Shown one piece after another: positions 25,604 through 34,981 of a stretch of DNA of 64,000 nt; positions within the stretch are counted from its first letter, which is position 1, and the number at the start of each line of letters is the position of its first letter. The position numbers and the translations under genes are program-made. The DNA comes from Podospora pseudocomata. Lineage: Eukaryota; Ascomycota; Sordariomycetes; Sordariales; Podosporaceae. A model generated the notes under the pieces. That model made no database searches and was not told the origin of the DNA. It saw only the letters and a list, made by a program, of their open reading frames with translations. The stretch is from positions 4,588,001 through 4,652,000 of the forward strand of contig NW_026946363.1 of assembly GCF_035222375.1 (NCBI RefSeq), read 5' to 3'.

Positions 25604-26899
25604 TTACTCTCTTCCGCTCTGAGCAATCCTGTCCCAAGCTGGGTGTTTTCCACCGCAGGCGGGGCACCTGCAGGGTATGCGGCTGGTGTGAATAGGGCAC
25701 TGTGCCTCACCCTCCTTGCCTCCCACTCCATTTGCATTTGTGCCACACCTCGGACATAGAGGGTCTTTTCTGCAACGGTAGCTGATGTGGCCCCATTTCC
25801 AACACCTGTAGCACTGGGTGGGACGCAGTGGGGCCCAGTATGGCTCGCAGTTGAATATCTGAGCCCTGAATACCACTCCCGAATCGCAAGCCTGCTTGGC
25901 TTCTGTTTGGTTGGTGAGGATGACGAAGATTGATACCCATTGTAGAGTTTGGTCTTTCGGGTATTGAAATTTGACCCTTTCGATCGACTTGAGTCCTAGT
26001 TCCTGGCCGAATTCCAATTCTGTGGTTCCTTGGATATTTGATTTATAGACTCCTTTGACCAATATGGCAAAGGTTCTTCGAGCTTCTTTCGCCTGTTCTC
26101 CGAATGCTTGTTGTATCCATCCTTTATTCGAAGAGTGCCAGTCTCTGGTGGCTGGATCTGCAAACATGATTACCGTATCACCGCTGGGCAGCTTTCGGGC
26201 AGCTACTGCTCCCTTCCCACTGGAGGCTTGGTTGATGGCTTGTACGGCTTCGAGGGCATTGCGCTTGGCCAGGTCGGATGGTATGTCGTTTCCTTTGATC
26301 AGAATCTCCCGGCTTAGTCTGGCAGGAATTACTTTGGCTGGTTGGTTCGGTGCTGGGGTAGTTACTCCCTTTGCAATATCGGCCCAGGTGCGAGTAGGTT
26401 GAGTAAGTCTCGTTGGTTGGGTTTCGCGGAGTGCTGCTCTTACTTCCTTGGCGACTATTTTTCGGAGGTTGAGCAAGGAGGGAGTTTGGTCGATTCCGGT
26501 AGAGGTTGCTGCTGCTGTAGTAGCCTGTCGGTAGGCATCCTGAATCTCTTTGGCTAAGCTTTGAGCTTTGTCCTTGTTCTCCGTCGGTATAAGGGTGAGG
26601 AGGTTGTTAATTAGGGTATTGAAGGTCTGGTTGGTTGGGTAGTTTCTGGAGCTGTGGTTGGTCTGAGCTTGTTGGGTGACTGGGGGAGTTTCTTCGGTTC
26701 TGTCCGCTACGTTGGCTTGCTCTCTGGGAAAGCTGGCTGATAAAAACATCGGGCATTTCGATATCAGGCCTGTGGGCGTCCATTGAGGCAGTTGAGAGTA
26801 GTTGGTAAGGATGTATGTGGCTGGTAAAGCTAGGGGGTGGCTGAGAGTGTTTGGTGGTGCGTGCTGCCTGGGTTCGCTTATCGATAAGGTCAGCAGCAC
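25604..26899 (-). mobile_element. Tad1-like LINE, ORF1 (gag-like) with zinc knuckles; ORF2 absent
   Basis: The minus frame is open for 431 codons. It opens at a GTG at 26899; an in-frame ATG encodes 'MFLSASFPREQ' near 26750, and an out-of-frame ATG (MDAHRPDIEMPDVFISQL) at about 26790 could be the original start if a frameshift lies near 26710. The body has a helical region, 'REILIKGNDIPSDLAKRNAL', 'AILVKGVYKSNIQGTTELE', and C-terminal CCHC-type knuckles: 'CYRCWKWGHISYRC' then a second Cys-rich module ending 'CRCPACGGKHPAWDR'. This is the ORF1 layout of Tad1-clade fungal LINEs. The reverse transcriptase ORF2 that should follow (towards lower coordinates) is missing. Confidence 0.8.
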
Positions 26900-27540
26900 G
26901 GACCTGTTGTCGACGCGGAGGAGGAGCGGTTGGCGACGCGGTGTTGAGCTTGAATTCTGAACCTTTTTTGCAGCCCCGCGACGGCCGCCGCGGGGCTAGA
27001 GTTGGTATCTTTCGATGGAACTTTTCGAGAGGATTTGATTAATGTAGGTTGCAGCTGTTTTTCCGGCCCCGCTGGCGAGCACTTCCAGTACAACAGTATT
27101 TATATTCACTACTAATAAAATATATCTCTGCAACCTGCAACCTAGTCCAACCCTACTGCCAGTTGTCCCGATGCTAGATCCTCTCTGCCACCAACGCATG
27201 TGCTCACCTGTGACAAATCATCCTTAGTCCCAACGTGTCAGATTACCCACAACGAAAGTGCCAGAAAAGAAGGGTACGGATTGGTTGTCAGAACAGGGCC
27301 TGAAAGTGATGCCTGGCAACGATCTGAGTCCATGGCCTCCAGCTATTATTAGTTGACCAAAATTAGACTGAAGGACCAGCCTAGACTGAAGGAACAGCTG
27401 AGCCGCTGAAAGGATAAGCTATGCGTCCAACTAAAGGTCTATAAGGGAGAGAGGTTCAGCCTCGATCACAGGAAGAACACAGAATACACAATCAATATTG
27501 GACAAGTGTGTGTGCAAGTGATCAAATCCAACACAACGCA

Positions 27541-28480
27541 AAGCCGTTTCTGGCTCAACTAACAGAAGGGATGCCGGATATGATCCTTGCAATACTACAT
27601 CTGCCCTTGTCAGATTGCAAGGTAGCCTTGCAAAGCCAAGCTCCCGGTTTGGCATGGTGTTCCTTGCAAGGAGTCTAGGCGCCAAAAATGACTCTGTGTG
27701 TAGTTGGCTAGGAGCTAGTTTTGGAGGTGGATGACGTCCACCTGTAGTTTAAGATCGTGCTCTCAGAGCTGCTTCGAGAGCTAAACCATACTGTAAGAAT
27801 CTGGAAGCGTGGTTTCATCCACAGTACAGACTTGTTGTGTATAATTAAAAGCCATTTATGGCTTCAATAGAGGCAGCGATTCCCTATGTTGCCTAGGTCA
27901 AAACGCAGAAGCTGTTATGGCTCCAGCAAAGGCTGATCATTACTGCCTACACAGGCAAAATGAAAAAAAGCCGTTTCTGTAATAGGCTAAGGTAGTGTAT
28001 TGCAACTAGCTATGCCTTCGCTACGAAGACGCGAAACATGAGAAAGAAAGAAGAGAAATAAGACCTCGCGGGCGAGTACTCTCTAGATACATATGATTGT
28101 CTTGGTCCGAGCAGAGGGAGGTGAAAGGTTCCAGAGGTGTCAGTGCGTTACTGACGTTGGCTGGCGCTTGCGCAACACACGAAGTGGAATAGGTTCATCA
28201 GGGGTTGTCGGTGGGACTACTCCTCACCACTCCCGGGGCTCAGCCAGTTACAGTTTCTGGCTTTACCAGAGGCTGGGACTTCATGTCATGATCCTAGGGC
28301 TGCCTTAGGCTAAATGATTCGCACATAGAAGCTGTTTCTGTCTCTGCAAAGGCAGATATCCTTGTTTTGGAAACAATTCAAGTTTTCGGTGATCCCGGAT
28401 GCAGGAACGATATTTGGAGGGAGACAACTTGCCTGATTTGGACTAACTTAGAAACTGTTCCTGGAGTGGATGCTACGCCG
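27541..28480 (+). repeat. Dispersed degenerate motif 'AGAAGCYGTTTCTGGCTC'
   Basis: Copies are visible at 27541 (AAGCCGTTTCTGGCTC), 27849 (AAGCCATTTATGGCTTC), 27907 (AGAAGCTGTTATGGCTCC), 27967 (AAGCCGTTTCTGTAA), 28247 (CAGTTTCTGGCTTTACCAG), 28327 (AGAAGCTGTTTCTGTCTC) and 28451 (GAAACTGTTCCTGGA). Several are followed by 'CAAAGGC/AGAGGC'. Reverse-oriented copies lie at 20564-20583 and about 28631. The core is an imperfect palindrome (AGAA..TTCT). Confidence 0.65.
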
Positions 28481-28689
28481 TATGAGATGTTTCTGACTCT
28501 AATACAGACATAACTTTTACACTTATCCTAAAGGGAATAACTATTAGTGCAGCTAGGGTTATTTTCTAGCAACTTCTACCAAAAGCCCCCTGCAGCGCTA
28601 ACAACAATTACCGTGTAATAGGTGTACGCTCCAGAAACAGCTCTGCGATGGTCTACCTCCAGTATACCTGGTCTCAGGTGGTTTCAACC

Positions 28690-28800
28690 ATTGCTCACCC
28701 TACTCAGCGCCTTGCTCACCCTGCTCAGGCTTTGCTCACTCTGCTCAGGGCCTTACTCACTCTGTTCAGGACCTTGCTCACCCTGATCAGGAGATCTCCA
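28690..28800 (+). repeat. 21-bp minisatellite, 'CTTGCTCACCCTGCTCAGG' unit
   Basis: Five adjacent 21-bp units occur: TTGCTCACCCTACTCAGCGC, CTTGCTCACCCTGCTCAGG.., TTGCTCACTCTGCTCAGGG.., TTACTCACTCTGTTCAGGA.., TTGCTCACCCTGATCAGGAG. The register is constant, unlike the array at 20 kb. Read in one plus frame it encodes a heptad-like 'LLTLLRA' repeat, which is probably incidental. Confidence 0.8.
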
Positions 28801-29147
28801 CTTCTGCTCAGGTTAAAGCGGCGAGTGCTCAGGTCCAAGAACGGAAATGGAAACGATCCATGTCCAGATTCCGATATTATTATAGGTGTTATAAGGTGCA
28901 TGGAAATGGGTTATCAGGTAGAAATAGGGTTTGGGCATATACCAGGAGTAATTAAAGAGTACATATTGCATAATAATCACCTGAATTAAGTACTCATTTC
29001 ATTCCCAATTTTCCAATGACATGTCATGCATTGATCGATAGATTTCACCGCATCACCAAGGCTTTAGAATATAGTGGTTTCGACCATCTTTTAAAGGCCC
29101 TTAAGATCTCATGGGAGTGTCTATTTCCCCGTCCACGGTGTGAACGC

Positions 29148-30259
29148 CTATCTTGGCCGGACACCAACAACCTCCCCCCTCATGCAAACCACCTCGCCCC
29201 TTTTGACCACCAGTCTGTATCTTATTGTCTCCCCATTACCTTCCTCCACAGCCTCCGTCCCAATGGTGTACTCCTCCTCCGCATACAGCGGTGACAAAGC
29301 TCGGTAAGCAATACTCTTCGCCTTGATTGCCCCATCCCGTGAGTGAACATCCCGCCAGTAATTCATCAGATTAATCAGATTCAAGGGCCCATGCACAACC
29401 ACATTCGGGTGACCCTCCACCTGCCTCGTCCAGCTTTCGTTGAAGTGGATCATGTGCGCGTTGAACGTCAGGGCAGAGAACTGAAACAGCGCAACAGGGG
29501 ACCAGACAAGATTGCGCATGGTATACCCTGCCTTTAGATGTGTGTCATCCTGCATATGGGACTTGGTGGTGGGTATCGTAATAACTGGAGCGATTGAGCC
29601 AGTAGGCGGTGCAGGTAGTGGTTGGCGGAAGATCCATGATCTGGGGGTCCGTCAGCAAATTGGATAGCAACAAAAAAACACAATGGCTGGGCACGTACGT
29701 ACCTTCTGTCAGTAAGAGCTACCCCCCGAGGAGAAGCAAATATCTTTTCCACATCCACCAACACCATCTCACTCCCATCACGGCTCTTCTTCGCTTTGGC
29801 ATCGAGAATCTCGGTGGTTTCCTCTACTCTGTCTCCTATTCTCAGTTGCACCTGTGGGTTCCACAGCATCTCCCCTCCAGCCCACATCCTCCTCGTGAAT
29901 GGGGCCGGCGAGTTAAATGTTGTGTCTGACCCATCCGCTCCTAGCTCTGACTCGAACTGGGAGGGGGTGAAGTACACGAGGTGGTGACCGTAGGGAAGGT
30001 AAGTGCCGTCTGGTGGCTCCCCCGTGCAGAATTCTGATCGTCGGCCCAAGGTAAGAGACAGCTTCTGGAGTTGGTTTCCATCAAGAAGCTGTTTGCGGAC
30101 GAACTTTTGGCCTTTGACTTTCTTCAACAGCTCACTGGCTGCGGTCTGGGCGGCGGAGGTGTGGATGTGACGGGTGGAGGCTTGGCAGGAGGTGGTCATC
30201 ATAATCTGGCTGGCTAGAATGCGGCGGGTGATGCGCGCGGGGTGCTGGAAAAGAGCCAT
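29148..30259 (-). CDS. Mitochondrial hot-dog hydratase/dehydratase (HTD2-like)
   Basis: Exons 30259-29703 and 29640-29148 close in phase to 349 residues. The N-terminus is basic, Ser/Thr-rich and free of acidic residues (MALFQHPARITRRILASQIM... RHIHTSAAQ), a mitochondrial presequence. The first hot-dog half includes 'LPYGHHLVYFTPSQFESELG' and 'RRMWAGGEMLWNPQVQLRIG'. The second carries 'FSALTFNAHMIHFNESWTRQ' and 'EGHPNVVVHGPLNLINLMNY', where the His residues and HGP form the MaoC-type active site of 3-hydroxyacyl-thioester dehydratases. In fungi HTD2 acts in mitochondrial fatty-acid synthesis, but close relatives are mesaconyl/branched acyl-CoA hydratases. Divergent transcription with an acyl-CoA dehydrogenase favours acyl-CoA catabolism here (inference). 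Confidence 0.85.
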
Positions 30260-30548
30260 TTTCCAGTGGTCAAGAAAACGGACAAAAATGCCAGGGCCGA
30301 TGTCTACTCACTGTTCATTCTCAAACACCAAGGTCCGTTGGTGATGTCGTTGATCAGATGTCAAAAGCGGAACCCCTTCCCCGGAAATAATAGGGGGCGC
30401 TAAACTGGGTGCCTCGGTGGGGTCCACATTCCCCGCTTCCCCAGAAAACCGTTGTGCAGTCCATCAACAACAAGAACGACAGTGCGAGACTGGAGATTCA
30501 CATTGGCGCTTCTCGATAGTGTTGAGCTTTCAATTCCCTGATTTCACA
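30260..30548. promoter_or_regulatory. Bidirectional promoter, HTD2-like / acyl-CoA dehydrogenase
   Basis: Only 289 nt separate the two divergent start codons, so both promoters and leaders must share this segment. It is GC-moderate with no clear TATA box. It contains 'CCGGAAATAATAGG' and 'CCTCGGTGGGG' stretches that could bind regulators such as Cys6 proteins; this is not demonstrated. Confidence 0.5.
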
Positions 30549-31856
30549 ATGTCACAGTTAACCCTCCGCATGATCACCCGGTTGACGCGCCTGGCTTCCA
30601 ATCACCGGCCGGCCCGCCATCAACTGTTCTCCACCTCGGCCAGGCGGCCCCTGATGTCAACAACAGGCTTCACCGAAACACAGCTCACCGTTCGAGAAGC
30701 AGTCGCGCAGGTCTGCTCGGAGTTTCCCAACACCTATTGGCAAGAACACGACCAGAATGAGCAAGATCCCAAGGAGTTCCATGCTGCCATGGCCAAAGAC
30801 GGCTGGCTCGGGATTGCTCTGCCAGAATCTCTTGGCGGATCCGGATTGGGAATATCTGAGGCCACCATGATGATGCAGACGATTGCGGAGTCTGGGGCAG
30901 GAATGGCGGGCGCCCAGAGCACACACGCCAATGTCTATGCTACACAGCCGCTGGCCAAGTTTGGGAGCACCGCCCAACTCGAAAGCACCATTCCGAAGAT
31001 CATTTCGGGCCAATGGCGGGTTTGCTTTGGGGTGACTGAGCCGAACGCGGGACTGGATACGCTGAGACTGTCAACCAGGGCCACGAAGCAGAGCGATGGT
31101 TCTTACAAAGTGACTGGGCAAAAGATCTGGATCACTTGCGCTCAAGTGGCCTCCAAGATGATTCTGTTGGCGCGAACCACACCGCTGGAGGAGGTCAGGA
31201 AACCGAGCGAAGGGCTGTCATTATTCTGCATCGATCTTGATCGTAGCAGCCCAGGTCTTGAACTCCGACGAATCAAGAAGATGGGCGGACGGGCTGTCGA
31301 TGCTAACGAGGTCTTCTTTGACAACTATTCGGTTGGTGCCGACTCGTTGATTGGCGAGGAAGGGCAAGGCTTCAAGATTATCCTGCATGGGATGAACGCT
31401 GAACGCTGCCTGCTCGCCGGCGAGGCTCTTGGTCTGGGGTATGCTGCTCTAGGAAAGGCGGCAACGTATGCTAGAGAACGTAACGTCTTCAAGAGGCCAA
31501 TCGGACAGAATCAAGGAATCGCCCATCCGCTAGCAGAGGTATACATGAAGCTTGAGGCGGCGAAGTTGGCAACGTATCATGCTGCGCAGTTGTATGATTC
31601 GAGCAAGACCGATAAGACGATACGTCAAGATGCGGTGGGTGTGGCTTGCAATAGTGCAAAGTATCTGGCGGCCGAGGCAGCGTTCTCGGCGTGCGAGAGA
31701 GCCGTGTTGACGCATGGGGGAATGGGTTACGCGGTCGAGTATGACGTCGAACGGTACTTTCGAGAGTGTCTCGTGCCGAGGATTGCGCCCGTTAGTCGAG
31801 AGATGATTCTGAATTATATCAGTGAAAAGATTTTGGATCTTCCACGGAGTTATTGA
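30549..31856 (+). CDS. Mitochondrial acyl-CoA dehydrogenase
   Basis: This is a single exon of 435 residues from the ATG at 30549. Upstream in-frame codons (from 30417) are open, but the ATG at 30549 is followed by a clear mitochondrial presequence (MSQLTLRMITRLTRLASNHR). Family landmarks are 'MAKDGWLGIALPESLGGSGL' (N-terminal helical domain), 'CFGVTEPNAGLDT' (FAD/substrate signature, with Leu in place of the usual Ser/Thr before Asp), 'GQKIWITCAQVA' and 'THGGMGYAVEYDVERYFRE'. The usual C-terminal 'YEG' Glu is absent; 'GMNAERCLLAGEALGL' puts a Glu at 285 where isovaleryl/long-chain types carry the base. It dehydrogenates an acyl-CoA in the mitochondrial matrix, giving the enoyl product its divergent neighbour could hydrate. 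Confidence 0.92.
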   Translation: MSQLTLRMITRLTRLASNHRPARHQLFSTSARRPLMSTTGFTETQLTVREAVAQVCSEFPNTYWQEHDQNEQDPKEFHAAMAKDGWLGIALPESLGGSGLGISEATMMMQTIAESGAGMAGAQSTHANVYATQPLAKFGSTAQLESTIPKIISGQWRVCFGVTEPNAGLDTLRLSTRATKQSDGSYKVTGQKIWITCAQVASKMILLARTTPLEEVRKPSEGLSLFCIDLDRSSPGLELRRIKKMGGRAVDANEVFFDNYSVGADSLIGEEGQGFKIILHGMNAERCLLAGEALGLGYAALGKAATYARERNVFKRPIGQNQGIAHPLAEVYMKLEAAKLATYHAAQLYDSSKTDKTIRQDAVGVACNSAKYLAAEAAFSACERAVLTHGGMGYAVEYDVERYFRECLVPRIAPVSREMILNYISEKILDLPRSY

Positions 31857-32387
31857 AGCTTCGGTGGTGTGCTGCTGGTAGTCACCAGGTCGTCACTCCG
31901 CCTGCCAGTTTTCATGGTGGTGGACTTGGGTGGCCAGTGACCTCACCCGCTAGGCAGACTTGGGCTGATTGAACCTTCTTATTCTAGATGAGTGTTCAAG
32001 TGGTTACCCTCACCGGTCAATCGATGCCAATTTTCAGGAGTCTGGTGTTTTACAATTGCTCTTTTAGTTCATGTGGAGCCGGTGGTGGTCTAGAGCATGA
32101 CGGGCCGAGTCGTCACTTGCTGCGAACGGTAGGCAACAAAGGCGACTTGAAAGTTTACCGAGGCCACCATAGTTTCTTTGAGACGATTTTCTTTGATCTG
32201 CACTCTTCACCTGGTCAACTCCCCAAACTCATGTAAAAAATCTTCGACTATACATGAGCGTCAAGACGCACATCACATCCCTGCCGAGCAAACTTAGATC
32301 CATGCGCCAGCAACGACCAAGAATCTCTCTCTGCGAGTATTCAATTGTAGCCGCATCCAGAGTCAAAACAGAGTCGCGCATTTAAAC
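31857..32387. other. Intergenic region, no supported gene
   Basis: There is one 82-codon frame (31988-32236) without recognisable features. The region holds the 3' end of the dehydrogenase gene and the promoter of the gene at 32388. Confidence 0.5.
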
Positions 32388-34082
32388 ATGTCATCAACAT
32401 CGGCGCCACAAATACCCTTCGCTGAAGGCACCGAGGAGTATGGCTACTACGAGAGACTACAACATGTCGTCAGATCCCGCCTCCCCGGTATGAAACCCCG
32501 GGTTCTTGTCATTACAGACATCGAACAAGACTACGATGACCTCCTCGCTATTATCTTTCTGAGCGAGATGCACCGCATGGGCGCCATCGAAATTGCCGGC
32601 TGCATAGCAAACCATCACCCAGCGGACAGACGCGCTAAGTTCCTTCGAACAACTCTAGACTGCCTCAACCTGCAGCATGTACCGGTTGCTATTGGCACTA
32701 AGGGTGCTAGCGACATCGTGGCCCATGCTCCAGATCTCTACTATGGCCTCAAGAACAGACGGTTTCACGACTACGCCGAGAGAAAACATACACCTCCTCT
32801 CTCAGGCGAAGAGCTCATCGACTTCCTTGTCGACCAATCCGGCAAGGTACAGACACCGGGGGGGACACCTACACAAAAGCTCACTGTTTTGCTCATCTCT
32901 TCATTACAAGACATAAGCGAAGCATTCGAGCGGTGGAAGTCAGTACCCGGCCCACCCTTCCCCACAGACAAATTCGACAAGTTCATCTCTCAAGGCGGGT
33001 ATAAACTAGAGGGCAACAACCTCTGGCCAGAGATGGGCATGACAAACAACAAATTCCACCGTCAAGCGGCCAAGAACTACACTCGAACCCTTCAAGGTTG
33101 CAAGCTCAAGTCTGACGCTTGGTCTCGCGAAGCCGCGAAGGCCGCCCGTCTCGATGGCTCGTTCTTCCAGGAGCTCTTCCAACTGGGGCCTATCGGTGCT
33201 CATCTCGAGTGGGTGTGGCTAAGGCAGGAGTTCAAATTCTACTACGATCCCCTTAACGATCCATATATGCCCCAGCTCGATGTTGGATGGTATCTGAACA
33301 CACGCCTCAACCTCTCTCGAAAATCGGACCTGTTCCAGCAATTAGCAAAGTCGATGCCGCCCTTCCAAGAGGTAGTCCCTCTTATCAAGGTCATTGCCTA
33401 CGACTGCTGTGCCGCGGTCGGTGCAGTCGGCGAGGACTTCATGAAAGCCTTCCACGTGCTTGACCCATCCGTGAAGCAACAGGCCCCCCTCGACGAAACA
33501 CTTTCCGAACACGAAAGGCTTTTCAATGACAACAAAACCATCCACCGCCTCTTCGGCCGGACACAAGACGACATGGGCGGGATCAACGCTGACCAACTAG
33601 CCAGCGTCATGGAAGTCTTTATATTAGGAGGCTTACTCGCCACAAAGGACCACGCCGAAAAGTTATTACAAACCAAGAGCCCATCCACAGCTATACCCGA
33701 CCACGAACCCATGCAATACAAAAATACCCTCGAAAACTGGGAACACGACAGGCAACAGCCCCTCATCACTGAAGTCAAGAGGTGCCGGAAGGAGTTACAG
33801 GGTCTCAAAGATAAGCAAGCAGACGCACAGGACAGTCTGGAGCTGGCGAGGACAGCAAAATCACATGATAGGGTGAGACAGGCGGAAAATACCTTGAATG
33901 AGGTGGTTGGGAAGCAGACAAAGGCCGAGATTGCTTTGAACGCGGCAATTGGTAGGATCGAGGAGGACAAGACACGGGGGGCGGAGAGGAAGTTGAGAGG
34001 AGAGTATGATTCTAGCACACCGGAGCTATCTGGGGCTCCGTATGAGCTGCTCTATCAGAGGGATGTTCTCGGGAGAGCGTAG
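32388..34082 (+). CDS. Nucleoside-hydrolase-like protein with C-terminal coiled coil
   Basis: This is an intronless frame of 564 residues. Residues 38-58 contain 'RVLVITDIEQDYDDLLAIIF', matching the Asp-rich Ca2+/ribose-binding start of inosine-uridine nucleoside hydrolases (usual form DTDPGxDDxxA); here the cluster is D44, D48, D50, D51. 'IEIAGCIANHHPADRRAKFL' and 'VPVAIGTKGA' follow, as after the first strand of that fold. 'KLTVLLISSLQDI' and 'NNLWPEMGMTNNKFHRQAA' fit later strands. Residues about 455-535 are a charged helix (ELQGLKDKQADAQDSLELAR), probably a coiled coil. The typical C-terminal catalytic His region is not obvious, so true hydrolase activity is uncertain. Confidence 0.75.
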   Translation: MSSTSAPQIPFAEGTEEYGYYERLQHVVRSRLPGMKPRVLVITDIEQDYDDLLAIIFLSEMHRMGAIEIAGCIANHHPADRRAKFLRTTLDCLNLQHVPVAIGTKGASDIVAHAPDLYYGLKNRRFHDYAERKHTPPLSGEELIDFLVDQSGKVQTPGGTPTQKLTVLLISSLQDISEAFERWKSVPGPPFPTDKFDKFISQGGYKLEGNNLWPEMGMTNNKFHRQAAKNYTRTLQGCKLKSDAWSREAAKAARLDGSFFQELFQLGPIGAHLEWVWLRQEFKFYYDPLNDPYMPQLDVGWYLNTRLNLSRKSDLFQQLAKSMPPFQEVVPLIKVIAYDCCAAVGAVGEDFMKAFHVLDPSVKQQAPLDETLSEHERLFNDNKTIHRLFGRTQDDMGGINADQLASVMEVFILGGLLATKDHAEKLLQTKSPSTAIPDHEPMQYKNTLENWEHDRQQPLITEVKRCRKELQGLKDKQADAQDSLELARTAKSHDRVRQAENTLNEVVGKQTKAEIALNAAIGRIEEDKTRGAERKLRGEYDSSTPELSGAPYELLYQRDVLGRA

Positions 34083-34175
34083 TTCTGTCAGAACAGACAG
34101 CCGCCTACTTGGTGGTGGTGTTTATTCTTGTATAGTACATGTACCATGGCAGTTTTTTTGTGGCATGTTGGCCGG

Positions 34176-34768
34176 CTACTTGAAGACGGGGTTGGCCGGG
34201 TGGAAAGGCAAGTCGAAAGTGAAGGTTGGGACAGGCGGGATGGCTGAACCATCCACTTCCATGGGCTTGGCTGGGCGGAGAGGCAGATAGGATGTGCGAC
34301 TCGGGACAGAAGCAGTGGATTCAGAAAAGCCTTCCTCTTCTCCCATCTTTACGTCAATGTCAATGACTTCATTGTCTGGAACCTGTCAGTGTCATATCTA
34401 TACGTGCATTCTATCGAAAACTTACCCTTGCCTTCATTTCCTTGACCTTGCATTCTGTTCATAAACTCGGTCAGATTGGGGTGGCCCCAGTCCAGGCCGT
34501 CGACTTGATGGAATTGGTCCACGGTCTTTGCAACAAGGCCATGCTCTTTGCGGTCGTGACTTCTCTTATTGCTCTTGTAACGTTTGGTATGACCAAGACA
34601 TGGCACGCTGTACATCGCTCCGGCTCTTGGGTGGTCTTTGAAAGCAATTGGTGCCATGGTGCGAGTTTGGTGGGACAATGTGTTGTTTTCCCTCGCGGCC
34701 AACCTCTTTGGAAGTCGTCGTTCACGAGTCCTGGACACCGCAGATCCATTTGAGCGGGGAATGGCCAT
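34176..34768 (-). CDS. Hypothetical small protein, 180 residues
   Basis: Exons 34768-34426 and 34375-34176 close in phase. I use the first ATG (34768); the frame is open a little further up but without ATG. Exon 1 encodes a basic chain (RERRLPKRLAARENN, YKSNKRSHDRKEHGL) and 'VDQFHQVDGLDWGHPNLTEF'. Exon 2 encodes 'DNEVIDIDVKMGEEEGF' and a Pro-rich tail ending 'FDLPFHPANPVFK'. The acidic/proline exon reads clearly as protein only in this frame, which supports the gene. Family and function are unknown; it is probably disordered. Confidence 0.5.
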
Positions 34769-34981
34769 GTTTCCGACGTCGGTGGCGTTGTGAGAAGGAT
34801 ACAATCGTTGTGGTGCTCGCCAACAACCAGCCTTGGTGGGGATTGGAGATGGTCGGCGAAATAGGGCAAACAGATGTAACCAAAAGAAGGCAGATCAAAA
34901 GTGTGGGTTGAGAGCTTTCAGATTCTCTTGTTCTTATTTGATCCAGATTCTCTCCCAAGCTGCCCACCAGTGCAATGAGAT

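Larger units (their letters stand above)
26900..29147. other. Right part of the island: decayed repeats, no supported gene
   Basis: It starts with the GC-rich 5' flank of the LINE (about 26960-27000), continues through AT-rich sequence with several copies of the dispersed 'AGAAGCYGTTTCTGGCTC' motif (27.5-28.5 kb), and ends with a 21-bp minisatellite (28690-28800). No coding frame is credible. Confidence 0.5.

Noticed and set aside
20010-28800. CRISPR-like arrays from the repeated units
   Set aside because: Units are degenerate, spacers are not unique sequences of constant size, and the host is a eukaryote.
31988-32236. 82-codon plus frame as a small gene
   Set aside because: No homology-like features and no clear leader or splice context.
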